Shown piece by piece: positions 27,935 through 40,784 of a stretch of 64,000 bases of DNA (positions are counted from its first letter, which is position 1; every line of letters begins with the position of its first letter). The notes beneath the pieces were generated by a model that was given only the letters and a program-made list of their open reading frames with translations, did no database searches and was not told the origin of the DNA. A program made the position numbers and the translations under genes. Origin of the DNA: Clarkia xantiana subsp. parviflora (Eukaryota; Streptophyta; Magnoliopsida; Myrtales; Onagraceae); the NCBI GenBank assembly GCA_036873135.1, contig JAPTYO010000007.1:15606763-15670762 (forward strand), written 5' to 3'.

Positions 27935-28143
27935 TATAGAAGAATGAGAATTGTATTATTGATCTTATTTAGGGTTGAATACATGTGCCTACATATATAT
28001 ATACGAGACTATATTTATAGTAATATAATAAGAAACATAATCTGATAATATACCAATAATATATCTATTTCTAATCTAGACATATTTATCTAAATATAAT
28101 AAGATATATTTATCTATAATATATCTTATTCCCTTATATCTCC

Positions 28144-29173
28144 TCCTTAATTATAATACTTACTATTTTGGTTTGATTGAATAAAATTCAGTATGTTCTA
28201 TGGAAAAAAATATATTAAAACTTCCGGTAATCACTTCTTTGTCCGGTAAAAAGAGCACTCTCTAACCACCATCAGTAGTGGTCTAGTGGACAAGAGCGCT
28301 TTGCAGTGACCTGTTTAAAAAGTATCTGGTCCCGTCTGACCCACACACCGCGTCAGACATATGAAGATGCGAGTAGAAATGGACACGAGCCGACCTCTTG
28401 ACTATACTGAGATGCTGGTGTGGCTATGTTGACGAGGTCAATGCGTGAGTTAGTTGTTCGCTAAGTCTAGTCAGAAAAAACTCAGACCGTGAGCAAGAAA
28501 GCTCGAACATACGTAGCGGGATGGAATTTGGGTCGCCACTACCACTACTAACCACTCCTTTAGTTGGGCACAAAAATAATAATAATAAAAAGCAGTCTCT
28601 TAGTGTAGTCGAAATTGCCTACAGAATAGATTAGCTAACTAGTGTTTTTCATGGTTGTAATGACATTGTCTTTATAAAGCCATACTAAGATATATTTCGT
28701 TTCATTGATTTGTTTAGATATTTTTTTATTGGATATTAGTTGGATATACTTTCGGTGCCTAATATACATAATATAATGGATCTAAAAGTAATTCACTTAT
28801 TTATGAAACTATTTTATTAGTGGATGATGATGATGCCCAAAGAAAAATGTATTTAAAAACAAAAATCGAGCACCAAGATACGGATTGGAAATATTAGAGC
28901 ATTTGTGTTGTATAATAGCTCTTTTATGTAAAATGTTAAGGGCTTTTCTTGGCCAAAAAAAAAAAAAGAAAAATGTTAAGGACTTTAAAACATTCACAAT
29001 GATGGTTTAACATAATTTAAAATTTGTATTTTTTTAAAGTATTATAAAATTTAATAATATAAATTCTTTAGTCCGTGTCAAACTCTCTAGAATTTTTCAC
29101 AAAAAAAAAACTCTCTAGAAATAATATAATAAATAAACAAATGTATCATCATTCTTCCACTTAATGAAGACTG
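28144..29173. other. Gene-free stretch with a tRNA-promoter-like box
   Basis: AGTGGTCTAGTGGACAAGAGCG at 28276 resembles the A box of a tRNA-derived SINE, and the next 270 bp are GC-richer than the surroundings. No matching B box or flanking duplication was found, so no element is called. Confidence 0.3.
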
Positions 29174-29181
29174 CTTAGTTT

Positions 29182-30546
29182 TAGGGCTGGGCATGGTTCG
29201 GTTCTGGGCCGAACCGGTTCAGAACCGATCCGGAACCGGATTTTAGGTTCAATTGGTTTTCTGTATCATGTAAGAACCGAACCAGATTTTAGGTCCTAGA
29301 ACTGAATCATAGCAGAACCGGTTCAAACCGGTTTTGAACCCATTTTTTCGTTTTTTTACTAAAATTCAAATACACACCCAAGATGATAATCCATAAGGAA
29401 TCCATAATTTTGCAAAAAGAAAACTATAAAAACAATTGATCGCTTCAGAGCAGAGAGTATCAAAGTCTAAATTAGAAACAATATAATAATATAAAAAATT
29501 CAAAATATTTAAAACATAAATCTCGAGACTTTAAACGACGTCAAGAGGCGTATCTCAAACTTCAAAAGTGCTGCAAATCTCTGGTTGAAAATTTGTATGT
29601 TAAGCGAGTTAATCTATCATCTCAGTTAAAATATAGAACTATTTCTGAGTTAAGTTTCGAGTTCAAAACTGAACTCAATTGATTGTAGAACTGATATGGT
29701 CTAACATAATATATAATAACTATATATAAGTAAACAAACCTGCTACGACCACCTATACATCTAATATGAACCAAACCCAAATAGTGAATGATCTAACCTA
29801 TGGGTGTAAACGAGTCAAGCTACTCGTTAGCTTCTCGTTAGCTTCTCGATATCGACTTGGTCGCTATTCAAATTCGACTCACTAAATTTCGAGTCGAGTC
29901 GAGCTTTTTCTGATACCGATTCGAGTTCGAGTTTACTTGTACTCGACTCGAGAGGCTCGAGAGCCTAATCTAGCTTTTTTGTTTTGCCTATTCGAGTCGA
30001 GTTCGAGTTTGATTTTTTTTTCGAGCTTTACGTTATAATATTATATATATATATATATATTGAGTCGAGGAAGAGTTCGAGCCAAAAGCCTAATCGAGTC
30101 GAGTTCGACCTCGAGCCAAGGTGCACCATTTATAATTTAATTGAATTTTTTTAACCTTATCGAGCCGAGTCGAGCCGAACTCGAACATGTCAAGTATGGC
30201 ACCGAGTCGAGCTCGAGCTTGAAAACTTAAGGCTCGGTCGAGTTCGAGCTCGAGTAAACTGAGTCGAGTCGAGCTTGTCGGATACTCGACTTGTTTATAG
30301 CCCTTTATTCTACCCAAAAAAGGATGCAAGAGTGTATTACTATCTAACAATTTAGGCTTTATGTAACAAAAGTGGTTATGAAAAATCGGTTCAAACCGGT
30401 TCGGAACCTATTTTAAACCACTCGAAAACCGCTCCATATATTTATTATCAAAATCGAACCATTTAAGAACCGGTTCAGTCAGAACCGGTTCATAGTAATT
30501 CGATTCCGGTTCGGTTCAACCGAACCGGTTTTTCTGCCCAGCCCTA
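29182..30546. mobile_element. hAT-type element of the ACCGGTT class, 1365 bp, carrying a nested element
   Basis: Ends TAGGGCTGGGCATGG and complementary ...CTGCCCAGCCCTA; flanks CTTAGTTT (29174-29181) and CTTAATTT (30547-30554) are a 7/8 duplication. About 170 bp at each end carry GAACCGGTT words. It shares end type with 25421-25986. Confidence 0.85.
29799..30307. mobile_element. Nested hAT-like MITE built of GAGTCGAG words, 509 bp
   Basis: Ends TATGGGTGTAAACGAGTC and the complement of GACTTGTTTATAGCCCTTTA are imperfect inverted repeats. Flanks ATCTAACC and TTCTACCC agree at 6 of 8. The inside is dominated by GAGTCGAG and CTCGAGC on both strands. It sits inside the element at 29182-30546 and so is younger than it. 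Confidence 0.7.
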
Positions 30547-30865
30547 CTTAATTTATGGGAACCACATGTAGATGATGATCACACACTTGATTAAACCACT
30601 CATAAAACCATACTAATAATACCTATTAATTAATGCCCCATCCATATGTATGTAGGGGTTATACCTTAATTATACAACTCAAAACGTGAAGGTGACCCTT
30701 GAGGCCTTGACATGTATTATGGGGTACATATACGATCTATTCACTCATTGTCTAGCTAATCATTACCTTTGTACATCAGTACTGTCTATAATATAACTAA
30801 AACCTACAACATAACATAATAGAGAAAGTAATACACACACTTGGTATATAAATTGAAAAGGAAAA

Positions 30866-32885
30866 TCAAAAGAAGGATCTTTTAGCAGGAGGTCTTCCAA
30901 CAGCTCTCATGAGGTTAGAGATTTCAAGAACCCTAGCCACTTTGGTTCCCCTCTTGGCCTCTGCAGATGCTCTCCTCTCCTCTGCTTTTCTGTGTGCCTT
31001 TGCCACTTCATTTTGCATCTTCTCTAATGCTCTTGCCCTTTTCTCTTCTAGCTTCCTCTGTTCATTCAAATTCCCCCCTTTCCATTAGTACTTACTTAAT
31101 TCATATCATATATATATAAGCAGATACTAACATTTCATTTTACTAATGCATACTTTAGTTTCTGTTAGAGTACCATTGTATTCATTTTCCTAGCTAGGAA
31201 AATTATCTTTTATGACGAGCCTCAACTATCGAGTTGTGAGTTTTATAAGTTTCTACTATTTTTTGTTTTTTTGAATTATTTGGAGCTTTAACTATTTGAA
31301 ATGTGACTTATCAGTTACACATAACTCGATTCACATAATTAAGGGGTTCGTCTTGGTCCAGGTCCATATCAAACCCGCTCACTTGGTTCTGAGACTATAT
31401 TTAGCATGAGTCTAATTAGGGCGAGGCTCCTAGTTTGACCAATTTAGAGTTTCGATTGGTGAGAGTGAGTCATAAGACTCGCCCACTCCTGAATTTGTGC
31501 CACATATAGCCCTCTAGACCTGGTGACTAGATATGATATGTGATCGGACCAAAATAAATTCTTAACTAGGTGTACAGAATCATGATCATGTTTCAAATAG
31601 TTAAGAATTGAATTAAGTACTCTAAAATCCTGATGTGCATCGTATAGACAATATATATAGCCAAAATAAACTAATGTAAAAAGTGTAAACTAAAGTACGT
31701 ACATAGCAAAGGGTTTAGTGTGATATGGCTTCAAATTTATAAAATATGTTATAATAATAACCCATAGAATAAATGTCTCAAATTATATCCTACACTCTAA
31801 TAGCAACTAAATTTTTTTCCCAGGTAATGCATGATTAAGTTACATGGGTTAATTACTTTCAGTGCTCAACTTTTTGGTTTGTTACCAAGTCATGATCATG
31901 AACATCCATAATTAATTTACGATAGTGCTCAACTAAAGTAAGATACTTTTACTTTATTTACTAATAGTGATAGAATATGGAAGGAAGTGTAAGGAGTAGG
32001 GAATTTTACCTCAACTTTCTTCATCCAAGAAGTGGCCTTATGAACTTGCTCTCCCTCCCAACCATTGATGATCGCATCCTCCCTCTTAAACCTGTTGTTG
32101 ATCTTCGCTATCTTCCCGTTTTGCCACGCGCTTATCTTCGACTCAACCTCCTCCTTCTTCACTCTATGCACCGACATCACTTCTCCGGCGACCGCACCAT
32201 GATTTGTTCCTACCACCGTTACAAATACATAGTACTTCACAAAAACTGTCGTGTTTGTAATTGTGAAAGTTCAAATAAACTTCACACTGGAATATTTTTT
32301 AAAACCCCTCACGTAATTTTTTAATTAAATTGTGATTTAATTTGGTAGATTCGGATATACAATGATATGAAATTTTAGACTAATTACTTAATCATTTGTC
32401 GTAAAACCTTAAAATGGCAGGTGAATGCGTGATTTAATCTGTATAATTTAACTGTAATTATATATATATATACCTATAACAGTTGCACGTGAGGGTTCAT
32501 GGAGTTGCATGGGGTTACTGTCAGGAACGATGGCCAAAGGGTTGGTCTCTTCTTCGGGGAGGTTGTCTTCCTCGCCGATCCGATCAAGGTTGTTAATTCC
32601 GGTGTTGGTGTCGCTTTCGTTGATAGCAGATCCGGCGATGACTAGAGCGTTGAATTCTCTGCTTATGGTGGTGAAGTTCTCGCTGGAGGCGGTTTCACTG
32701 GCCATGGAGAGTGAAGAGGATCCGTGGAGGCTTCCTGTCTCCCACGACTCTCTCCGGCGGCCTGGTGGTGGCGGCAGAGGCGGTGGTGTCAGAGGGTGGA
32801 TGTCTCGGAACAGCAGCTCATCGTCGTCTTCATGGTTGTTGTTGGCGGTGCTGCTGCTTATTGGTCTTTGATTATTACTTAGCAT
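30866..32885 (-). CDS. REM4.1: Group-4 remorin (REM4-type), 3 exons
   Basis: Exons, in transcript order: 32885-32474, 32209-32010, 31057-30866; 804 nt, 267 aa. The N-terminal part is disordered and Pro/Ser rich, and includes the group-4 hallmark ENFTTISREFNALVIAGS and EETNPLAIVPD. The C-terminal remorin domain starts near residue 150 (VKKEEVESKISAWQ), continues through INNRFKREDAIINGWE and a coiled coil rich in Glu, Lys and Arg, and ends RAVGRPPAKRSFF. Remorins are plant-only proteins that sit on the cytosolic face of the plasma membrane and organise nanodomains. Group-4 members have been linked to SnRK1 and ABA or stress responses and to virus spread. The last intron is long (952 nt) and holds nothing I recognise. 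Whether it matches REM4.1 or REM4.2 cannot be told from one window; the gene next to it (AGK2 type) fits REM4.1. Confidence 0.95.
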
Positions 32886-34757
32886 AGTTCACTGCAATCG
32901 AACCTGAATGGAGAAGTGAAGAAGAGGAAAGATGGAGGCGTTTAAGAATATACATAAATAGATTTTAGATAGGTTGAGTTTATGTTATATGGAATTGAAT
33001 GGTCAGCCAAATATGAACTAGTATATATATTTTATAAATGAGACTTTAATATTAAAAAATTAAATAAATAATAAATGGACTTTTTATTACAAATATGAGG
33101 TTTTTTTGTGTGTGATAAATATGAGGTTTGAATCCTATATATTTCCTATTTATATATTTAGAATACATGTATAAAAAAAATTGAAGAGTATCTGAATAAA
33201 TTATCTGAATGGAATCAGGACCTATTTGAAAACGGTCAAATCGGTAGTTTTGGGTAATTTTTCTAAAAATATGGAAGTTTTTGAATAGCTAAATTTACTA
33301 TGTATCCTGTAAATTCAGTTTTGAAATTATTTTAGCAATTCATAATTGGTATATTTATTAATAATTTATCGTATAATATAGTTTATATTGGGATCAGTTC
33401 TAGAAATGTTTGATATATGTTTTAACTTAGAAAACAGAAAACACACAAACTAGATTCCGAGTATACCTATAATTACATTGTATGCTGAACCGATCATCCC
33501 TAATATTGAGGACGTTTTGTTCACTTTTGGGATTAATTGAGAAAATACTGTAATTAGTGTCGGCCAAAAGATTTTAATTTATGCGAGGACCCACCTAAAA
33601 GCATGATCAAATATCAATAGTGTCCATAATCCTCCGGAACCACTCAAATCTTACACATGACCGGTCACGAATTAATAAGAAAAATAAAAAGAATTAAGAA
33701 AACAAGGACCTGATTATGGATTACACGTAGCAAATGTCGAGGCAACGAGGAACCCCATTGGACATAAATCTGTCCCATGAAGTCACAATCTTGGTCACGG
33801 ATGATTGACACGTGTACGAGGCAGTCCATCTATAGGGTATTCAAGACGCCCACGTCTCACGTGTTAATCAAATTATGGAGAACGCTGATTTTTCTAATTA
33901 GTAGTATTATTAATTATTATTATCAACCATTTGTTTATTATGGTGGAAAAATACGACTTTATTTATTATTGTAAGGGAGGTACGTATCCAATGGGAAGAC
34001 GACGCGTGTGTTAGGAGTATTGGAATTGGAAGGTGATGTAATTGAAGTGGGAGGTACGATAGGATGGGCGACATCTGTCCCATGTTATGACAAAATTTAG
34101 TTACAGGTGTTGGCCCTTATTTGATTTCGAGTTTTAGAGAGAAAGTGACATAATTTGAGTGATTTGGGGTGGAGTAGAGAGATAACATTTAATATGCAAT
34201 GGTTTAGCACATAGCCACATATCTTAAATAAAATGTCGTAGCTTTAAATCTCACAGATACTCTTAAATCAAAACATATTCGTAATTGACACTTTACTTCT
34301 TACAAGTTTTATGATTATATATTATAACCAAATCACTAAATTATTTTAAATTTATTATGAAGCTGTAATTTCTCTATATATACGGGGAAATATCAATACA
34401 ATAGAACTCATTTAGAGCAAATCATTTTGAACTTGATAGCTTTCCACTTAGATAAAGCATCAACTTTCTCTTTTTAGGCTGATGAAAAAAGCATAAACTT
34501 TTCAAAGCCTCATAAACCGGTAGTCGGTAACTAGTGTTGTTGGGCTTTGAGTTGGGCTTTAACTTCAAAGCCCATGCGTCCCAAACCATCCTAGCCCATC
34601 AAAGTGTCAACTTCTGTACCGACTCTTAACGGTTTTACCAGAATCGACGAAGCGCCAGAGTCCTTCCATCTTCTACTCCCCTTCTCTTCTTTTTGAAGTT
34701 GTGAAGACTGAAGTCTGCATGCAACAAATTTCTCCGTTACTTCCAAAAAAACCTCAA
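32886..34757. other. Divergent intergenic region between remorin and SRF
   Basis: The two genes read away from each other, so both promoters must lie in these 1.87 kb. ACACGTGT-type E/G-box cores occur at about 33808-33816 and CACGTGTTAA near 33858. No gene or defined transposon is seen. Confidence 0.45.
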
Positions 34758-37700
34758 ATGATGGAGCCGCGAAACCGTCTGATCCTCATCGTGGTCATGA
34801 TCTTCATCCTAGTATTGTTACCTGCAGCTTCAGCATTGACGGAGCCATCAGACGGTACCTACTTCTCTCACTGTTTTCCATTCTAGAATTGCTTCATCCT
34901 CGTCTAACTGCATAAATCTTGGCTCGAGAAATTGAAATTCAAACTCAATTTCTGCTGATTCTCTCAGTTACAGCGATTCTTGATCTGTATGCGTCATTCG
35001 ATTATCCGCCACAGCTAAAGGAATGGAGATCCGATGGAGGTGATCCGTGTGAGGAATCTTGGACTGGAGTGGCATGCTTCGAATCCTCCATAATCTACCT
35101 GTAAGTATGAACAACCAAAACCCTAATTATCAATCTAAAGGAGAGTCTTCATTTTGAATTTACTGAATTCAATCCATATTTTTAAATATGCAGTAAACTG
35201 AATGGTTTAAACTTGAGCGGAAGTCTCGGAGGACAGCTGCATAATCTCTATAACTTGAAGCAACTGTAAGTATCGATAGCTTGCTTAAGATTTGGATTTC
35301 TGCAGACGAAGATGAGCAAATCAAATGCCGGTTGATGTTCTTCAAATGATTACTAATTGGGACTGATTTTATTAGGGATTTGAGTTCCAATAGCATCACA
35401 GGTGGCATTCCTGATACCTTGCCTCCTAATATCACTTACTTGTAAGAAAAATGTTACTTTCTAATTAATCGTGATTCAGTTTTTTATAAATTGGGATTGA
35501 ATCTTGATGGATGTATATTCATTCATTTTTGTTTGCAGAAATTTGGCATCTAACCACTTCTCTCAGAGCCTTCCTCTCTCTTTTTCGTCACTGAAAAATC
35601 TTAGGCATCTGTATGCTTCCTTCTAGTCTTTGCCTGAATCTTACATGATGTTCGTTACAAAATGTTACTCTTAAGATTTCTAATTGAATTGTTGCAGGAA
35701 CTTGAGCAACAATTTCTTAACGGGAGCCATCGGAAGTGCCTTCGTGGGACTTCATGATCTACATCAAATGTAAGTTTCTTTCATCTTCTGACGACATGAT
35801 AATATTCAAGTTTATTCTGAGTTTCATCATTCTGAAGATTTCATTTACTTCTCCGGAAGGGATCTTTCGCACAATAACTTCACCGGCGACCTGCCAATTA
35901 CTTTCACGAATCTGGAAAATCTCACTGAACTGTAAGACTTATACTTATTAACACAGTCAAAAAAATTAGTGATAAGCACGGATTCTTTTCAATTTCAAGA
36001 AATTTTACTCGTTGTATATATATTTATTGACAGGTTCTTGCAGGGTAACCAATTCACAGGAGAAGTTACTTTCTTGGCAAATCTGCCACTAACCTATCTG
36101 TATGTGTCTTTTCAATTAGTCTCTACAGCAAATCTTAATGTACATAGTTATATTTTTACCATCTCTATGCCAGGAACATCGAAGATAATCAGTTTTCCGG
36201 ATTAATTCCTCGGAATTTCCAGACCATTCCGAATTTATGGTTAGTATAACTTATATATTTGTCACATATTGTTTTCAAGTTTATAAATGGTGGTCATTGA
36301 TCAAGTATATATATGTTCGCAGGTTCGGAGGGAACAAATTTGATGGTGTTGGTTCTTCGATGTGGGAATTTCCTATGACGAATAATTCTGATGTCACAAA
36401 TGTCAGTAGCCCCCCAACAGCCCAATCGAGCGCCATGGAGAGCAGTCCAACCCTCAAAGCTTATAAGAAGAAGAAGATGAATCGTGGAGTTATCGCCTGC
36501 TTCGCTGCAGGTGGGACCGTGGTCACTATCTGCATGTTAATGCTGGTCACAATCCATGTCCATCGAGTTCAACCTCTGATCCGTACGATGATCTTACCAT
36601 CCGAAAGAAGCAGCTTATCGGGACCTCCATCAGCCCGTCATCATCTCATTGCTGAATCACTCGTAATTAGTCGATTGCCTTCAGTGAAGTTCGACTTGGA
36701 AGAGCTTAGGCTGGCCACGAATGGCTTCAGCCAAGAGAAAATTGTCGATGAAGGGTCTTTAGGGTCTGTATATAGAGCCAATTTCCCAGACGGACAGGTA
36801 TATATCGTTATTTCTTGGCAGCCAAGCAAATTAGACTTCATTTGATGAGTTCTTCGTATATTCCTTTTTTGCATCATCAGGTTTTAGCAGTGAAAGTCAT
36901 GAATGTGGCATTGGCATCCTACACAGAAGAAGACGAGTTTTTTGAGGTGATGCGCGTTGCGCATAGACTGAGGCACCCGAACATCGTCTCTCTTGTTGGC
37001 TACTGCATGGAGCAAGGGCAACGAATCCTTGTCTATGAATATGTCAAAAGCTTGTCCCTGGAAGTGGTTCTTCACAAAAGCAGAAGGTTCAGGCCGCTGT
37101 CGTGGAGCAAGCGTCTCCAAATTGCAGCTGAAGTAGCTTCTGCATTAGAGTAAGCACTCCGTTACTTGCCAACCAAGTAACCAACAACATTTTCATATAT
37201 GAAAGGTTTTGAATTGTCCTTTTGCTGCAGCTACCTCCACTACGGGCTCTCGCCTCCTGTTGCTCATGGAAACTTGAAAGCGGAGAATATCTTGCTCGAT
37301 GAAGAACTTACGGCTCGGATCTCCGACTGTGGACTTACTATTTTGAGGCCAAGGAAGAGTACTAGCTCCAAGCTTATGGTAAAATTACATCACAGTTGTG
37401 CTGATCTCCTCAATTCATCAATACTGGCTGGTATTGACGACGAAAAAGGCCATTTTATTTATTTTGGTTAGGCATTACGAACGGTGATTGAAGATTCGGG
37501 TGGCTACAAACCAACTGAATATGGACAGGCTGATGTAGACAAGTGTAAGATGGATGTGTACGCTTTTGGGGTATTGATGTTGGAGCTGCTCACGGGGAGG
37601 AGGCCTTTTGACAGGTAGGTGCGGTTGATCAGTTTATCGTTATTAGATAGATGGATATGAAATAACTTGTTGCTCAAGTTATTGTATTTGTATGAGAATG

Positions 37701-38116
37701 TATGTAGTTCAAGAGCAATGGAAGAGAGGTGTGTTGTGAAATGGGCAGCACCGAGACTTCACGACATTGAGTTGCTGGAAGAGATGGTGGACCCTACGAT
37801 TCGAGGCACGGTTAGCCCTCGGGCTCTCTCTAGGTTCGCTGACATCATTGCCTTATGTGTACTGGTACATCATCTTATTATCTATTTCCAAACTGGCTTT
37901 CTAGCTAGTTTTGATTATGTTATATGAATGATTGATAGCTTGAAATTGATCAATTACGGTGAGCAGCCTGAGCAGGAGTATCGGCCGTCGATCTCTGGAC
38001 TAGTAGAAAGTCTTGAAGAATGTGCCCGAGCTGCAGAGGAACATGGTGAGGTCGGTCGTTCTTTTCGGTCCACCAACACTGCGTTATGTGGTTCGCCTAC
38101 GCTCAGCAACTTGTAG
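34758..38116 (+). CDS. STRUBBELIG-receptor-family LRR receptor-like protein with atypical kinase, 15 exons
   Basis: Exons: 34758-34854, 34968-35100, 35194-35265, 35376-35441, 35539-35610, 35698-35769, 35860-35931, 36034-36099, 36174-36239, 36323-36797, 36881-37149, 37231-37378, 37472-37614, 37708-37864, 37964-38116; 2061 nt, 686 aa. An upstream in-frame ATG at 34719 would add 13 residues, but the one chosen gives a cleaner signal peptide. Parts in order: signal peptide; SUB-type cap with [13 protein letters not shown]; about six LRRs, one per 66- or 72-nt exon; Ser/Pro-rich stretch; membrane span about 294-318; kinase-like domain. Lys402 is kept, but the catalytic loop reads HGN (499-501) instead of HRD, and DFG is DCG (519-521). 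The family (LRR-V: SRF1-8, SUB) acts in organ shape, cell-wall and immune signalling, SUB without needing kinase activity. Which SRF it is cannot be decided here. Confidence 0.94.
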
Positions 38117-38579
38117 TAGTCATGCATGCATATTGTGGACTACACAGTTCATTGTTGTTGTAACCACATTTTAGTGAAACATTTTGTTCTACTGCTCTAT
38201 GATTTTGCTTCAGTGCTTAGTATGATTAAAGAGAATTGCTTTGTCAAATTCTTGTGCATACACAATGAACTAGTGGCTGCTCTATATTTTACATTTTATT
38301 AAAAAGAGAAAAAAAACATATGTAACTGCACCATTATATATGTTTGTGTAATGGATAACTCAATTAAAACGTTTAATTGTGTCAACATGTGTAAAAACTT
38401 GGTATTGACCCTTCCATCTATTCTACTCGTCATCCTAAGAGTTTTCCAACTTGACAATATATTAGCTAAACATTTTGTTTCAAATGTTGCAATAGTCACT
38501 CAGACTCTAACATTTTACAATTGCAACGTGGCTCAATCGGGGTTCGATTCGGACGCAATCAGGTGTGAAACTGCTTGTG

Positions 38580-39108
38580 AATTACTTGAGAATGACTCGG
38601 TTTGAGAACGATTCGGTTGGTATTCAAATTCAACTCGCTAAATTTTGAGTTGAGTCGAGTTTTTTCTAGTACCCCGAGTCAAGTATGAATTCATTTATAC
38701 TCGACTCGGGAGGTTTGCCAGCACATTCAATTTATATTTTTTTCTCTAAAAACTTATTCGAGCCGAGCTCGAATTTCACGCACAATATATATATATAGTT
38801 CAATGTCCTTAAACTCGAGACTCATTAGATCTAAGCTTTTTGTTGAAATAAAGATTAAATCACGCCTTCACCTAACACCTTAAGGTTTTAGGACAGTTGG
38901 TCAAGTGGTTAGTCTTAACTTTCACACTTTTAAAAAACAAGTATTAAAGCGGGAGTTAAATTGTACAATTTATGATTTGACTAAATAATTTTAAGCTTGA
39001 CGTGCCAAATTTGAATTAATCAAGTGTGGAACCTTCAAACTTAGATTTCAAATTTGAGTAAATTGATTCGAGTCAAGTTTTCAAACGCTCTGTTCATATA
39101 CACCCATA
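38580..39108. mobile_element. Worn copy of the GAGTCGAG-word MITE
   Basis: ATTCAAATTCAACTCGCTAAA and GAGTTGAGTCGAG correspond to the block at 29856-29900 in the nested element, and the right end TATACACCCATA is the complement of its TATGGGTGTA terminus. The left end is eroded. Confidence 0.55.
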
Positions 39109-40100
39109 CACTAAGCTGGTACTAAGCTGGTTTGGAACTTTGGATCCCATTCAAACATTTTTCTACAAATGAATATATGGGGGCTCTATTGATGGAGACA
39201 CACACCTTTAAGAGAGTATGAAAGGGGGGATTAAATGCACTTGATCATACATATATATAATATATATAGCGCTTTGCAGAAACTAGAGACGGTCAACATA
39301 GTACTATGATAGAGCCCACCATTGTTAGCACACCGTCAAATCCAACAACTAGATACACCCCATCTCTTCCCCCTTTTTTTTCCACATTGACCGACCAACA
39401 ACTTGACCAAGAAAATGGCCGACAAACCTATTATTATCATTATATATTATGTCTAGAACGACTCATGATTATACATATGTATGTATATATATTATATATT
39501 TCTGGGCTAGACCGGCTAGCTAGGTACTAGCTAGTTTTATACTATGAGATGAGACTATGAGTACATATAATTAACCATAAATATTTAAACTGTGAAATTT
39601 GATGTGAAATTTCTCTAGAAAGTATGAAAGAGAAAGTGCTACAGCAAATTTTATTGGTTCCTTGGTGGGTCCTATAACACTTTCTAAAAAAATTTTATAA
39701 TAAATTTCACATTTTCTAGCACTACTCTATAATTAATTATTATATTATAAATTTATATAATATAATAAACAAAAGTGTTAATGAAACTACACCAATTGGT
39801 CATTACACTGTCTTAGACTATGCAACTTAGTCCACAAACTCTGATTCTATGCAATTTCATTTTCAACATATTTATTCACTTGCAAGCAATAATCTCTAGT
39901 CCTTAATTGTTTAAAATATTTTACAATAAAATGAATTATAATATTCGTACAACTGCAGATGGTTGTGCCAATCAATCAATTTACGGTTGCAAATAGGGTT
40001 TCAAATAAAGAAAAGGAGGTGAAGTGGTCACTTGTGCGTGTGATCTCGTGGTTAATATGAAAAGAATAATGTTGTGCTATGTTTGACAATAAAGTTTCGG
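39109..40100. other. Gene-free AT-rich stretch
   Basis: GTGAAATTTCTCTAGAAAGT at about 39603 is mirrored by AATTTCACATTTTCTAGCAC at 39700, suggesting a small foldback MITE with unclear ends. Nothing else could be defined. Confidence 0.35.
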
Positions 40101-40289
40101 TTGAAAAATGGTGTTAATGACATTACTATTTTTTTGATTGGGTGAATGAAAAACTACTATTCTTAGTATATCCGGCCATGGTAGTCCAGGCTTCGTCCAG
40201 ATTCGTTGAATCTGACGAATTAATGATCCGCAACGGCTTCATTAATTTAGATGTTTTAGTTGTATTTATTATCGTGCCATTAATACACG

Positions 40290-40580
40290 ACTATCACTTC
40301 CCTATAAATAGAGAGTTTCTATTCTCTATTTTCAATCGAATTCAATTCGAATCCTTTCTCTTACGACATCGATAGCTTTTTAGGTCGTTGCGACCAGAAG
40401 TCCTGTTCTGGTGGAGTTCAGGCAAGGTTATGTTCGACTGGTGGGGCTTCGTGCTAGCTTGCCACTGGAATGACGTTTTATACTGGGAGACAATCGCTCA
40501 CGTTATCCTCTAGCACAACCGATGAGTCGGTGAGGGAGCGAAATTGTTTTAAAAAGACTGTGATCTGCACGGGACTCGGT
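40290..40580 (+). other. LTR or retroelement leader-like fragment
   Basis: A clear TATA box (CCTATAAATAGAGAG at 40301) is followed by a GC-richer, structured sequence of about 250 bp, unlike the AT-rich flanks. This resembles the promoter and leader of an LTR element, and a decayed copia lies about 1 kb downstream. I could not find a second LTR copy. Confidence 0.3.
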
Positions 40581-40784
40581 TTAAAAACATTCGTTCATTT
40601 TAACTAGAAAAATCTCCTTTGAAATTCCCCTTTTACGTGCTAATATTTTCCAACATTTTCTAGCCCGAAAAACACAGTGGTCCAAGTAAGGAAACTTCAT
40701 GGAGAGTACTAGAGCTGTCACGGAGCAACGTCCAGGTACACCGACTCCCGCTTTAAATTCGAGACAAATTTTATGGTGTTTCAG

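Larger units (their letters stand above)
26997..28138 (-). mobile_element. TRIM-type miniature LTR retrotransposon, 1142 bp, TSD TCTCC
   Basis: Two direct repeats, 26997-27204 and 27935-28138, are nearly identical LTRs of 208 and 204 bp. TCTCC flanks both sides (26992-26996, 28139-28143), the 5 bp an integrase makes. On the minus strand the right LTR is followed at once by TGGTATCAAAGCC, a tRNA-Met-type primer-binding site, and the left LTR is preceded by GCGGGGGCG, a purine tract. The 730-bp interior has no gag or pol. The LTRs begin TATA and end TATA rather than TG...CA. Confidence 0.9.

Noticed and set aside
32509..32871. 120-aa ORF opposite the remorin first exon
   Set aside because: Antisense shadow of a well-supported exon with conserved group-4 motifs.
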